Counted from the stretch's first letter, positions 32,351 through 44,725 are shown. The stretch is DNA of 64,000 nucleotides from Tenrec ecaudatus (GCF_050624435.1 NC_134534.1:71199501-71263500), one strand, 5' to 3'. The notes: generated by a model from the letters alone, not told the origin. Made by a program: numbers and translations.

Positions 32351-34984
32351 ACTTATTGAAAAACCAAGTTAGTATGTAGACTTTCATACAAATCACAATA
32401 ATAAGTAATAAAAAAATCCTCCCTTAACCTCACAAGGTTCTATGGACAAAATTAGAAATTAAACAACAAATTCAGGGAGAGGATTGCAGCACATTTCACG
32501 ACTGACGGTCTATCATTTTAGTATCGAGAAAGCTCCTGCAGCGCCAAACAGAGAAAAATAAGCAAAGCACTCCAAAGAAAAGTTAGGGAAGATAAAACCA
32601 ACAGTTCACAGATGACCCACACCAATGAACGTAAGGCAAAAATTGACCCGAACTGCTTGATGTGGTTGAACTAGGGAATGAAATGACATCCACAGTGATG
32701 CCCAATAAAAATGGTTTTGAAAAATAAAATTAAAATAAGAAATGATAATTTTCTATTAAATGAGTAAGGAACAAAGCAGAAAAATGCTTAGAAAAGATCA
32801 ACAACAAAAACAAAAACCAGACGTATTTACAATACATCAAGGGAGTCAGGAACATAGCTAAGAAAAATCTGAAGGGGAAACTGGCAATAAATATATTCTT
32901 TTAAATTAAGATGATCGTCTCCTTGCCAATCAACAATTCCACATCTTAAAATAATTAATTCCCCTCTAAATTTTAATGTTTACAATGAAAGCCTAATAAA
33001 TTATTTGCATTTAATAATTATGTTACATTTACTAAATTGAATATAAACAAATGAATTATTCAATATACTACTACATACAATTTCTTCCCCAGAGCATGTT
33101 ATCCTTTTAAAGCTGTCTTTTTCTGGTAAGGACCCATACTTATTCTTGCAGGGAGAAGATGAAGCAATGTAACAATAGTTAGCAACCTGGGCTCCATGCT
33201 CAGGGCCACGCTCAGGGCTTACTGGTGGAGCACCCAAAACAGCCTCATTCATCTTCAGTTTCCTGGCCCAGTCCATGAGAAACAGGAATCCAATTCAAGT
33301 TCTAGGACAGTTAGGAAGACTAGATGAGATAATATGCTCTGACTACTTAATAGACCTGCCTTATATGGAATTGTGAATAAAGGACAATATGTAAATGTAA
33401 TAAATTAACTATGCAGTTATTATATTTCACCATCTTCTGATGCCCTAATGGAATTCCAAAAGTCCACTGCTGCTCAATGTAATTTCAACATTCTGTTGCA
33501 TCACATACACAAACAGCACAGCCTCAACTATGCAATGGAGACTTGTCCATAACAAGGAAAACTTTGGGAAAGAAAACTAAGTTCTTACAAAATGAAACCC
33601 ATTAGTTAAATCATCGCATCTATATAGAACCAAATACCATGGGCTATTAAAATTATATGATACAGTTGAGTATTTAATGGCATATTATATTTAAATATAC
33701 TTTTATTTTCTCACCTGTGAAACTAGATACCAATATTAATGCAATTAATATTCACATTGAGCTGTTTACTCCCTGTTTGGCGATTTTCATTAGAATTTAA
33801 TTTTTAAATTTCTGTCAAGAGGACTGGGGAGATCAGGCAAGATCTGGAGATGAAGTTCTCATATTGAAAGAAAATAGATGGGAGCATATATAAGATGACT
33901 TTTCAGTGATAACTCTATTTTCAATTGGCAAAGAGAAAGATTCCATCTATATTACTCCAGCAATATGAGTGGTGCTCCTGGAGTTACGTAGCAGGGCAGC
34001 CCAGTAGGTGAATAAAGTGAATTTCTTTCTTCCTTCAAGAGAAACTCTTTCACAGCACTTGCAGATAAAAGTGAAGCCACTGTACCAATCATAAAGTAGA
34101 CGAATAATTTAAAGTATCCATCAAGTGAAACAAAAATTCAATAGCCATTTCCCTATTTAACAAGGAAGAAATACATTTTGTTTCAGAAATGTGTACCTAA
34201 TCTTACCATTTCCATCTGAAATGTCTGGAAAAGTATACATGATGACATGCAGAAAATTAAGCACACTATTTGAGCACAAGGACGCCCCTTCAGAGATGAT
34301 ACCAAAACAATTCACATTGATTTCCTTTCTAACTGAAGGGAATTTAAATAGGTGTCCAGAATTTTCTTCTCTTGGAATCTCTCTCCTTCTTTCTCTTTCT
34401 GCATCTTTGCCCCTCTGCCTGGTCCCAGTCGCATCCCCCCAAAGCTTCTTGTGGTGAAGGTTGCAGAAACCGTCCTAGGTAGATAGTGAGATCTGCAGGG
34501 TGAAGCATCTATGAAAAATAATTTAGTCTATGAAAAATACTTTAAAAATCTAAGTAAAAACTTCTGAATCAGAAATTTGGGGCGGGACCTAGCCAGTTGG
34601 ACTGTCACAGGCTTGCCAGGGCACTCTGACACCATCGCGTATGAGAAGTGCTGATCTCCTCCATTGTGATCCTCTTCTTGATCTCCAAAAGAGGCTGACG
34701 CCATTCAGTTCACAAGAATATTGTCTCAATAGCAACCCACAGAAATCTTTCTTCTCTTCCTATTACCTCTGGGTGTCAGAGATTTGTATGCCACCAGAAC
34801 AGCATGTTTAATTAGGATAAAGTGACGCCAATTCTGTCAGGATTTCATGCAACTGTGTGTGTGTGTGTGTGTGTATGTGTGTGTTTCCAGCCAGACATGG
34901 AAGAGTTATATGAAAATGAGAAGTACATAATATCCTTGAAGTTTTAAATGTATCTTCTAAAATACTGAGCATCTGATTAAGAAA
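32351..34984. other. Mostly unassigned AT-rich sequence
   Basis: No gene recognised. A weak MIR-like piece lies at 33235-33350 ('gactagatgagataatatgc'). A GT dinucleotide run lies at about 34853-34884. Frames at 33001-33276 and 34191-34457 show no domains. Confidence 0.35.
34853..34884. repeat. GT/CA microsatellite
   Basis: Uninterrupted GT dinucleotides with one TATG interruption. Confidence 0.9.
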
Positions 34985-35372
34985 GTAGTAAACACAAGGA
35001 ATCCAGGACAGATAAACCCCTCAGGAACAATAATGGGAGTAGTGATGCCATGAGGGTAGGGGGAAGGTGGAGGAAGAAAGGGGAGAACGATCACAATGAT
35101 AGATGTATAATCCACCCATGGGTGAATGGAGACAGAGGATGGTGTAAGATATGAACATAATAAAAATTTAAAATTTATCAAGGGTCCATGGGGGTAGAAG
35201 GGTGGGCGAGGGAGGGGGAAAATGAAGAGCTTACACCAAGGGCTCAAATAGGAAAAATTGTTTTGAAAGGATGATGCAATATATGTACAAATGTGCTTGA
35301 CACAATTAATATATGGATAGTTATAAGAGCTGTAAGAGCCACAAATAAAATGATTTTAAAAAATAAAATAGT
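34985..35372 (+). mobile_element. Family B retroposon 3' part
   Basis: Runs from 'caaggaatccaggacagata' through 'taaaatttatcaagggtcca' to 'acaaataaaatgatttt' with an A-rich tail. 5'-truncated. Confidence 0.75.
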
Positions 35373-35624
35373 CATCATTAACATTTTCTACTTGTTCCTT
35401 TCTTACAGTATACCATTGTAGTTCTTTATTTCAACAAAACAATTCCTAATAATAATTAATTTAGCATCCATCATGCTTTCAGAGCTCTATTGTTTTCCAC
35501 TACATTGAATGTCTTTGCAAGCATTTGGTACTGGTGCTGGCTTCTTGATCTGGTCAGTATTGCTCAAACTTAGACCACTTTAATAGAAAATTTCAATATG
35601 GAAGGACCCAGTGTGTGCTTCATC

Positions 35625-35800
35625 TGTGATAAGCACTGGGCTGCAAAACAGGAGAGCAACACAATTCAAATTCGCCACTTGCTCTGCAGGAGAAAGACGA
35701 GGCTTTCTGTTCTAGAAAAGATTTCTAGAAACTTTGGTAGGGTTGCCAGGAGTCAGAATTAATTTGATAACCATGTGTTTGGTTTTTCTAGTTGGTAACT
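35625..35800 (+). mobile_element. AfroSINE-type SINE
   Basis: 'gcaggagaaagacgaggctt' then 'ggttgccaggagtcagaatt' and a 'gtgtttggttttt' end. Confidence 0.6.
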
Positions 35801-36420
35801 AAAATCTACAGAGATATCTTCAGTGTCTGTCTTACAATTGGGTCTGGGTGATATTTGCTGTTGGGTCTCACTGTCACAATTTTATATCTTATAATATTGT
35901 GTGTCTTGGCTACCTCTCCTGGGGTACAAAGCACATGCATAAATAAGAGTTGAAATTGTTTTCCAAAGAAACTGACAGCAGATTGATACAACTCTGGATG
36001 AGGGAAGTCTGTTTTTATTAAGGGAATGTCACACAGTCTTGGTGATCAGATTCCCAGGAGAACCCCTTTACCCACAAGGGGTTGGCTTCCGTTACGATGG
36101 CAGTCAATCTCCCGTGAAGCCTCAGTGCAGGAAGCAAGGCATGGCATAACTCAGTGTTAAGGCCCAGATGTGCATGCAGGACTATAGGCCTGCCCTCAGT
36201 CAAGGATCACTTGCACTTCTTGGGCACAGACATGGGTCATTGGGTCATTCTTTTAACCCAAGAGTAAGCTACTGGGGTCTATGTGCCCCCTGACCCCATC
36301 ATTAAAACCGACTGACTGTGCTGCTTTTAAAACTATCTTTTGCAGTAGGAGCTGACCTTTTAAAGCAGAAATTGTAACATGCTTTTATAAAGAAATATTT
36401 AAAATTTTGAATAACTGAAT
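35801..36420. other. Unassigned sequence
   Basis: No gene or named repeat recognised. Confidence 0.35.
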
Positions 36421-36423
36421 GAT

Positions 36424-37292
36424 TATTTTAAAAATCATTTTATTGGGGCTCATAAAATGCTTATCACATTCACCCATTGTGTCAAACACATTTGTACATT
36501 TGTTGTCTTTATCATTCTTAAAAAATTTGCTTTCTACTTAAGCCCTTGGTATCAGCTCATTTTCCCCCTCCTTCCCTGCCCCGTCCGTTTGTGAACCGTT
36601 GACAATTTATAAATTGTTATTTTGTCATTCTTACACTGCCCACATCTCCCTTCACCCACTTTTCCGTTGGCCATCGCCCAGAGAGGAGGTTATATGTAGA
36701 TCCTTGTAAAATTGGTTCCCCCTTTCTACCCCACCTTCCCTTCTTCCGCTCAGTATCACCATTCTTCCCACTGGTTCTGAAGCGATCATCTGTCCTAGAT
36801 TCCCTGTGCTTCCTATTCCTATCTGCACCAGTAGATATTCTCTGGTCTAGCCCAGATTTGTAAGATAGAATTGGAATCATGATAGTGAAGGGGCGGGGGT
36901 GGGCGAGGACCGGGGGAAGGATGCATTTAAGAACTAGAGGAAAGTTGTGTTTCATCATTGTTACACTGCACTCTGACTGGCTGGTCTCCTCCCTGCAACC
37001 CTTCTGTAAGGGGATGTCCAGTTTCCCATGGATGGGCTTTGGGTCACCAATCTGCACTCCCCGTCATTCACAATGATATGGTTTCTTGTTCCTTGATGCC
37101 TGATACTGGATCCCTTGGACACCTTATGGTCACACAGGCTGGTGTGCTTCTTTCATGTGGGCTTTGTTGCTTCTGAGCTAGATGGCCGCTTGTGTACCTT
37201 CAAGCCTTTAAGACCCCTGATGCTAAATCCTTCTTCACCGCATTTGCTTATGCAACCATTTGTCATCAGTAATTGTAAAGGGGATCAGGTAA
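36424..37292 (-). mobile_element. Family B retroposon, 870 bp
   Basis: One of the most complete antisense copies. It shows all 3'-half landmarks: 'aaaatcattttattggggct', 'tgcccacatctcccttcacc', 'ctgtcctagattccctgtgc', 'cttctgagctagatggccgc' and 'aagcctttaagacccctgat'. The frame at 36617-37057 has no domain. Confidence 0.8.
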
Positions 37293-37304
37293 CTGGGTGA
37301 TTAT

Positions 37305-37435
37305 TAAGGGGCACTGGTGGAGTTGTGGCAATATGCTGGGCTACAAACCAAAAGGTCAGCAGTTCAAAACTATCCAGCTGCTCTGAGGGAGAAAGCTGGG
37401 GCTTTGTTCTCCCGTAAAAAGTTAGTTGGGAAGCA
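37305..37435 (+). mobile_element. AfroSINE 5' half, split by family B
   Basis: Head and middle of a SINE: 'aaggggcactggtggagttg', 'aaaggtcagcagttcaaaac' and 'tctgagggagaaagctgggg', ending at 'gtaaaaagttagttggg'. The other half continues at 39081. Confidence 0.75.
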
Positions 37436-39080
37436 AGGGGAGAAAAACAACCAAGTTCCCGAGGAATCCTGAAAATAGACCTCTGACTTGGGCAACAGGG
37501 CTTGGCACCTCATCAGACTGGATCAGAAAACATAAGTCAATGCCAACAGACAGACCTGGAACTGTCTATTGGGGTTTTTTTCTTGCATTGTTTCGATTGT
37601 TTGTTCTTCTTTCACCCTATGTCTAGTGCTAGAAGATAGGCAGGGCGGACAATCCCAAGGAGAAAAGCATGGGACTGGTGGTTCTAGGGTTACATGGGAG
37701 AGGAGGGGCTATGGGGACAGAGTGGGGAGCCAACAAACTCAGAGATAAAGGAACAAAATGAGGAGAAAACAATGGGACTGGTGATTCTGGGGATACATGG
37801 CAGAGGAGGAGCCACAGAGGCAGAGTGGGTAGTCAACAAACTCAGAGATAAATGAAAAACAAGAGACTTAAAATTGATGGCAAGGCGGGCATACAATGCC
37901 TGGTGGGGTTTGATCCAGTGCAGTGTATCTGAGAGGAACTGCTGAGAGCAGCATGGAGGGTGAGCATGGGAGTGAGACAGGAGGAAGGGGAAAGGAAACA
38001 GGAAAGAAATAGGAGGCAAAAGCTCTTTATAGAGGTGTAGTTATAGGCATGCATATATGTAAATATATTCATTTATAATGAAAGGGATAGAGGCCCACAT
38101 ACACATATTTATATGTTAAGTATTAAGATAGCAGACAGACTTTGGGCCTCTACTCAAGGCCACCCTTCACACAAGAACACTTTGGATAACCTACCCTAAC
38201 ATTCTTGGATAATTACCTTCCCGACATGTTTGCTGAAGACAAAATGGATGCATAATGTGTTGAAGAGAGCAGATGGTACTTGGATATCAATAGATATAAC
38301 ATCTGGGGTCTTAAAGGCTTGAGGTTGAACAAGTACTCATGTAGCAGGAAGCAAATAAGCCCACATGAAAAAAGCACACCGGCCTATATGATCATGAGGT
38401 GTCAGGTATCAAAAGACCCCCAAACAAACAACTATATCAATGTGAATTAGGGGGACAGTGGTTGGAGTGGAGATGCAAAGTCCATCTGTAGACAATTGGC
38501 TATCCCCCCACAGAAGGGTTATAAGTAAGGGATGATTCAACCAAGGTGTAGTATAGCACCGATGAATCACACATCGTTCCTCTTGTTCCTGAGTGCTTCT
38601 TCTCCCCCACTACCATGACCTAGTTCTACCTTCAAATATGGCTAAACTGGGGAACACACATTGGTACATGTAAGAGCTCTCGACACATGTAATTCAGGAA
38701 AGATAAAACCCTCAGGAACAGTAGTGGGAATAGTGATACATGAAGGTAGGGTGATGGTCAGGGAAGGGGAAGGGGAGATAGGGGGAACCCATCACAAGGT
38801 TGGATACATGGCCCTCCACCCCCTAGATGGGATGAATAAAAGAAATGTGGGTGGAGGGAGACAATGGATTGTTTAACATACTAAATAATAATATATAATT
38901 GATCAAGGATTCATGAGGGTGGGCAGGTGGGAGGGAGGGGAAAAAGAGGAGCTTATACCAAGGGCTCAAGTAGAAAATGTTTTGGAAATGATGATGACAA
39001 CATATACAAATATGCTTGATACAATGATGTATGGATTGTTATAGAGCTGTTAGAGCCCCCAATAAAATTTTTTTTTTTAA
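37436..39080 (+). mobile_element. Family B retroposon, longest copy, about 1.64 kb
   Basis: Inserted into a SINE whose halves lie at 37305-37435 and 39081-39170, which fixes both ends within a few bases. The flanks 'aagttagttgggaa' and 'aagtttgggaaa' look like a target duplication with a small indel. It starts near GCAAGGGGAGAAAAACAACC and carries two 102-bp tandem units (37662-37860). It joins the region common to other copies at about 38143 and ends AATAAAATTTTTTTTTTTT. The plus strand carries no ORF longer than about 70 codons and no LINE domain. A non-autonomous retroposon is the simplest reading; an L1 3' UTR with unusual 5' transduced sequence is the alternative. Confidence 0.7.
37662..37860 (+). 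repeat. Two 102-bp tandem units near family B 5' end
   Basis: Unit 1 starts 'gaaaagcatgggactggtgg' at 37662. Unit 2 starts 'gaaaacaatgggactggtga' at 37764. Both end 'caacaaactcagagataaa'. They differ at roughly one position in seven. Confidence 0.85.
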
Positions 39081-39170
39081 GTTTGGGAAACCCACAGGAG
39101 CAGATCTACTTTGTCCCCCAGGGTTGCCATTAGTTGTAATCAACTGAATGGCAGGGAGTTGGATTTGGGT
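39081..39170 (+). mobile_element. AfroSINE 3' half, split by family B
   Basis: It resumes exactly where the 5' half at 37435 stops ('agtttgggaaacccacagga') and ends with 'gttgtaatcaactgaatggc'. Confidence 0.75.
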
Positions 39171-39174
39171 TTGG

Positions 39175-41025
39175 GCTGGTTATTGTTGCTAGCTATTGTC
39201 AGTTGGCCCTCAACCCCAAGCACAATGGAAGTAAGCATTTCAGGTCCTGAACCACCCTCTTGAGCAGGTGCAGAGGTGACTGCCATGATCCGCAGGATTT
39301 TCACTGGCTGATTTAGGGGAACAGTTTGCCAGGTTATTCCTCCTAGTTCTTCTTCGTTCAAAAGCTCTAATTTAACTGATCAGCATTATAACATCACACA
39401 GACCTTCACATGTTGCTAGGTGATGGCTGTGCATGAAGTGCTTTGACCAGGAATTGAATCTTCCACAAAGTAGCTGAGCAACCAAACTCAATTCTGCCAA
39501 TGTCTGAAACGAGAGAGCAGACACCAGGCTTACTAATAAGATGTGGTTCCGTGACTCCCACTGCTAAGTGGTAGCATTAAATTGTGAAACTTTTGCACCA
39601 TTGTATTGGAATTTGGAGCTCTTACCCTATTTCCACAGGGCTTTATTATTATTCCATTTCTTCCACATAATGGAAAGGTCTCATTGAGGTTTTCCAGGTT
39701 GAAAATCAAGAATCCTGCCTTTTTCCCACCAGCCTTAGTAACAGAATTGCACAGGTTAAAAATCCCTCTGAAGTGAGAAGCACCGAGTCCAGAGGCTTGT
39801 TCTATGTCCAAACTGGCAATGTTTAGTGTGTGCTAAAATACGGCCTTCATCCCTTCACCCTATCAACAAAATAGGGAGAATAACATTTAAAGTGTCTTTG
39901 AATCTGGTCTCCAAATCTGCAAATTCCCAACAAAGATGTGTAGAAATAGCTTTGCTAGGCTAGGAGCTATATCCAGCATGCTCACGATTTCATGAAATAT
40001 AATTACTTTCAATGTGTATGAAAACAGCCTCCTTACCACTGTTTCCCCACCTTTTTCACACCATGACAAGCATGTAAACTTGCCAGGGGAAACCGGGAGT
40101 GCAGTAGTGGATAGGGGCAGCCCAGCTTACTTCCTCGCAGACTTTCAAGGGTCCAACCATCTGGCCCACCACCTTTCCTCCCTCCTCCTGTCACTTTACT
40201 GGAACACACAAACACAGACACCAGCTGTCCTCTGATTCTAGTTCCACCATGGCTTTCCAACAGGGATTGCCATCAGATTATTTCAACTCAGAGACAAAAT
40301 TTGACAAGGAAAGAAACATAACTTCACGCAGAACATGACCACATCCAGATAAGGGCAGGAAGTTGGCCGAGTGTCCCTTGCTGGCTTCCTACCTTTCTCG
40401 CAACTCCGCACACACTGCCCAGTCCACTCTGCCTTCTTGTTAGCACTCAGGACCTGGAGGTTGTCCACAGGGATTTACATGAACTTGTCCTTCCTGAATA
40501 CCACCCACCTACCTGAATGGTTCTTTTTTCTTCATAGGCACAAATAAATGTTCCTACTTCTATTTTATCACTATCTCTAAGAACCTTGCTGGAGTCGAGC
40601 TTCCCTGATTCATCTGTAAAGCAATAAGTAGGTACCAATAAAGCCATGCTCCCTCTCCCCACTCATCTGCTAGGTTGACAGACTGCTGGGTGCTTATTGC
40701 TGTGATGCTGGAAGTCATGCAGTCAGCATTTCAAATATCACTGGGGTCCCCCAGACTAAGAAGAGACCAGGGAGGAGAAAGATGAGTCTCGTTTTGAAAA
40801 AAAAAAAGCCATCAAAAACTCGGTTGGAATGTTATCTGATACGGTTTTGGAAGATGAGATCTTCAGGCTGGAATACTTTTCCAAATTGGAAAGAGATACC
40901 CCCCTCCAAGTAGGGTTGATTTTAATGACATGATATAAATATCCATCAATAATAGGAAGGAAGATTGTATGAAAAATAAATATAGGGATATTAAAAGCCA
41001 CCAAAATGAAATCTAATTCATAAAG
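39175..41025. other. Unassigned sequence
   Basis: Unique-looking sequence with several sub-100-codon frames on both strands and no recognised domain. No named repeat. Possible ancient repeats cannot be excluded. Confidence 0.35.
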
Positions 41026-41029
41026 ATGA

Positions 41030-41585
41030 GTATCCTAGGCATTAGTCAGCAGAAATGAACAATTATTGGCCATTTTGATCAGAAAATCATATGCTTTACA
41101 ATAATGGGAATGACAAATTCAAGAGGAATAATGTTATATTCATCCTCAAAGAGAACATCTTAAGATCTGTTTTGAAGTGCAGTGCTTTATAGGAAGGGTA
41201 ATATCCAAATGCCCATCAGGACGACCAGACAGTACAACTAAAGATCAGTTATTTTAGCTAAAATCAGTGAGGAAGAAACTGAAGAATCCCGCCAACTTCT
41301 TCAGTCTGAAAGGAATCAAATATGCAATCAAGACATATTGATAATTACTAGTGACTGAATGCAAAAGTTGGAAACAAAGAGGAAGAATTGATCATTAGAA
41401 AATACGCCCTTGGGAATAAAAGTCTGAAGCTGGAAATTGCACAATATAATTTTTACAGGCTAATTGTAAAAATTGCAGATACCTTTCCCCAACAGCATAA
41501 ACTGACTATGTACATGTACCTCACCAGATGAAACACATAAGAATCCAAGTCACTACATCTGTGGGAAGAGACTCAGTACGAAGGT
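41030..41585 (+). mobile_element. RTE fragment, endonuclease region
   Basis: Collinear with the endonuclease part of the 0.66-4.87 kb RTE: 'cctaggcattagtcagcaga', 'gcaatcaagacatattgata', 'ctacatctgtgggaagagac'. It ends where the USP10-derived sequence begins. Confidence 0.7.
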
Positions 41586-41596
41586 CAGAGGCTGTG

Positions 41597-42527
41597 TTTC
41601 AAAGTGCAAACACCTTGCGGTCCACACCCATGATAGCTCTGTTGGGTTAATGAATGGGTTCATCAATACGCCAGTACCTCCGAACCTGGACAGATCTTGA
41701 GGATACGATCATAAGGGACATCTGCTTGAGAGATGCCCTTGAGCCCACGTCTATTCACTGGTTCCTGACAGTGATCAGGTTGAACCTGTCCGAAGCGGGC
41801 CCACAGGAAGACGCTGAGGAATACTTACATGGGCTTTATTCTCCGCGGGCTTCCCACGGGATGGTTGAATCTAAGAGACTCGCCTCCTCCTCGAATAATA
41901 ACGACAAAACCTGCTGCGCCAACGGTCTCACGAGTCACGTGGTAGCGGGACATGAAGGGGAAGAGCCCGGTAAGGGGAGGGGGGATGAGGGGGTCAACTG
42001 GTCCCAGGAATAAGAGCTCGGTCCGCCCAGAAGGCCGAGTGTGGCCAGACCACCATCACTGGCTTTGCGGGCAGACATAGCAGGTGTAGGGTTTATCAGC
42101 AGCGGGCTCGAGTCAGCAGCCACACTGCAAGCCGTTCTGCACTCTAGTCTGACAATATCCGCACCGCCCAGGGGCCCTGGAAAGCTTGGTGGCCAGAGAT
42201 CCTGCCCAAGGCAGAACCAAGTAAGAGGTGGAGATAAGTCTGCGTCCTGTCCTCGTGTTACACCTTCCGGTAGACTCAGAAATTAGCAAACAGTTGCTTT
42301 CTCCCGGGGTCAAGAATGAGAATTTTAAATGCCACAGGGACAATCGCCTATTTGCAGTCATCTGATGCCATGGTTGGCCATGCGGCAGGTGGCCATTGCT
42401 GGACCTGTCTTCCAGATCGGCCTGGATAGCTGGCTCCGCATGGATGATTGCTCAGTACCAGGTGGCAACGCTGGTAGCTGAACGCACAGCCCATTTCTGG
42501 TACTACGGTCTCTTGGACCTGCTGTGG
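41597..42527 (+). pseudogene. USP10: Processed pseudogene of USP10 (ubiquitin peptidase 10)
   Basis: Translated pieces in shifting frames match the catalytic part of USP10 in order: STPMIALLG and MNGFINTPVPP; DALEPTSIHWFLTVIRLNLS then [56 protein letters not shown]; the His-box remnant AGGH; VFQIGLDSWLRMDD; and VAERTAHFWYYGLLDLL at the C-terminus. USP10 is a cysteine deubiquitinase that acts on p53 and other substrates. The copy lacks introns, is 5'-truncated (the catalytic Cys region is absent), has several stops, frameshifts and internal deletions, and sits against an RTE fragment. It is a dead retrocopy. The CpG content is high for the window, as expected from a coding source. Confidence 0.85.
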
Positions 42528-42734
42528 CCTCTATGCCATGCCCACATTTCCTAAATGATGCCAATTCCTGAGGGGGGCGGGGCGGGGTTGCCTCTGATCC
42601 CCAGTCTGGTCTTTTAGTAGCACATATCCTGCACCAGCAACCATCCTTGTAAGTGTATAGAATGGAATTTCATCTTTACCACCTATCTTCTTTTTTTGGA
42701 ACCCACCACCCCTCCATAGGACCAACATGAAGCT
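42528..42734. other. Possible USP10 retrocopy 3' UTR
   Basis: Follows the USP10-like C-terminus. It could be transcribed 3' UTR of the retrocopy but has no clear A tail. Confidence 0.35.
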
Positions 42735-42838
42735 GGTTCGTCCTGTAGAGATTTACAGCCCCAGCTGTAAAGATTTACAGCCTTCCTACTCAGTCAGGCA
42801 GTGCCAAGATGAGTAAAAATTGACTCAGTAAAGGTTGA
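42735..42838 (+). mobile_element. AfroSINE-type SINE tail
   Basis: 'gtagagatttacagccccag' is repeated as 'gtaaagatttacagccttcc'. It then reaches the tail 'aaaattgactcagtaaaggt'. A short internal duplication is evident. Confidence 0.6.
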
Positions 42839-42890
42839 TTGGCTGGCTGGTTGGTTGGTTGGTTGGTTAGTTGGTTAGTTGGTTGGTTGA
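42839..42890. repeat. TTGG-type tetranucleotide microsatellite
   Basis: GGCT/GGTT/AGTT units directly following the SINE tail, a common origin for microsatellites. Confidence 0.9.
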
Positions 42891-44235
42891 TGACTATAGA
42901 ATATTTACTGAAATTAATTTATTTTGAAATTCTAAAACCATGTCATTGGGTGGATTCAAACTACCAAACTTAGTAGTTAGTTGTTCAGTGCTTGTTTGTA
43001 CCACCCAGAGACTCCATCGGAAATGTGCAACATAATCATATGGAAGACAAGCAAGAGGAAAATGAGAAGAATGGATGATGGCATTCATAAATGACTGAGA
43101 GAGTTGTGAAAGGCATTGCGTGCTATCCTCGTGAATGTATTATCTTTCTCCACTAACTGCCGGCAGGAAAAAAAAAAATAGCTTGATCCAATGGTGACTA
43201 CAAGGGATATTTCAGGTGTATACTTGGCAGAAAATATATTCTGTGCCAGGTAGGTCATTAGGCCCCTTAATACATGTTTGAGCTAGTACCCTGGCACTAT
43301 ATTCGGGAAATCGCTTTCAGGGATAGCCTTTCAAACAGCTTTCAGTTCACACAATCTACCACGCCTCAGAGCATTTCAAAGGAATAAATTGCAATACATA
43401 AATGAAAAACATTGTTGTTTGAAAACAGCAAAATCTATCAACAAAGTTTTAAAAACCATATAGAGTCAATTAAATTAACCAGCAGATTATCATCAGACAT
43501 TATATGAGAAAGAATGGAAATTCATTGAATAAAGGTGTGCACCAAAGAACCATGTTTTAGAAATTAGTAGTGGGTTTTCTTTTTTCTTCAATGCCTGAAA
43601 AATTAGCATGTAAATGTGATAAAACAGGATATTTCACATTTTACATTTTCTGCTGGATTTTTTTTTAGACCACTACACATATTTTTGACAGCCACAGCTA
43701 TGCGCTGCAGGAACATCGAATCCAAAACACACAGGGATACAGGCCAGTAAGAAAGGGAAGAGGGAGATGGATATATGTTAACTTTACAAGGGAAAAAATG
43801 GGTGTTTCAAAAGTGCAGAACTAAATGCAGCCCACAGCGACACAATGGAACTCTTAGCTAAAATAGATGTCCCAATCTGTGATTTGTAAATTACAGGTGG
43901 CTTTTATCATTGTTTTTCATTGAGTTCACCTCTAAATTACCAGGCCTCAACTAATGTTCTTTCTCTGTGCCCTCAAATTTTGAGGAAAATAATTACTTTC
44001 TTCAGTACACATGAATTTAAAACATTGAATTTTTTTCAAGTACAATTTTAATGAGATTATATGCATTGGCACCAGGACTTGAGTTGCAAGCAGCTTCCAA
44101 TTTAAAATTTGGTTGTGTTCCAAAAATGCATTTAAAAGTTGGCTAATGGGAACTCAAATGTTGGACAGTTTCCTAGGCTGCCACAAAAAGCCACATACTA
44201 TAGCTGAATTATATTAGAGTGTATAAATATATACT
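42891..44235. other. Unassigned AT-rich sequence
   Basis: No gene or named repeat recognised. Confidence 0.35.
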
Positions 44236-44239
44236 TAAT

Positions 44240-44405
44240 CAAGGTGCTATTGTTTTGATCCCACGCACAGTGACCCCATGGGTGACAGAGTTACCTGTGC
44301 TCACGAGGGCTTTCAAGGTTGTGGCCTTTCAGAAGCCAACTGCCTGTCTTCTGAGAAGTCTCCATGTAGGCTACAGACTTCCACATTTCCATTACTGGCC
44401 ATGTG
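44240..44405 (-). mobile_element. AfroSINE-type SINE
   Basis: Antisense copy with 'cagtgaccccatgggtgaca', 'gggctttcaaggttgtggcc' and 'tcagaagccaactgcctgtc'. The head is lost. Confidence 0.6.
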
Positions 44406-44554
44406 TGTTTGCGCCATCCAATAGCACAGCTTAAATTCTGGGTTTAGAAAAGAGAGTCTTCTGGGTAGGGCTGGAGGAAAGGAGCTAGAAAAAGGTTTGT
44501 TTATGAGGTTTGTTTATCTTTCTTAAATTTAGAATTATCTAAAAAAATTAAATC

Positions 44555-44725
44555 ACTGCCATCAAGTTGATTCTAACTCATAGTTACCCTATATATAATT
44601 TCTGAAGCTTTAAATGTTTATGGGGACTGTCTCATCTTCCTCCATTGCAGCCATGAGTGAGTTTGAACTGCCAATGTGAGGTTAGTAGTCCAACATTCAT
44701 CTGACAGTACCACCAGAACTCCATA
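44555..44725 (-). mobile_element. AfroSINE-type SINE, near complete
   Basis: Antisense order: 'ctgccatcaagttgattcta' (tail complement), 'gagtgagtttgaactgccaa' (B-box complement) and 'gacagtaccaccagaactcc' (head complement). Confidence 0.75.

Noticed and set aside
36617..37057. 146-codon minus-strand frame as a gene
   Set aside because: It lies inside a family B copy. Other copies do not keep the frame and no domain is visible.
41654..42013. 119-codon plus-strand frame as a novel gene
   Set aside because: Its pieces match USP10 in order, and neighbouring frames continue the same protein with shifts. It is part of a dead retrocopy.
41800..42300. CpG island promoter
   Set aside because: The CpG-rich patch coincides with the USP10-derived coding sequence, which explains its composition.
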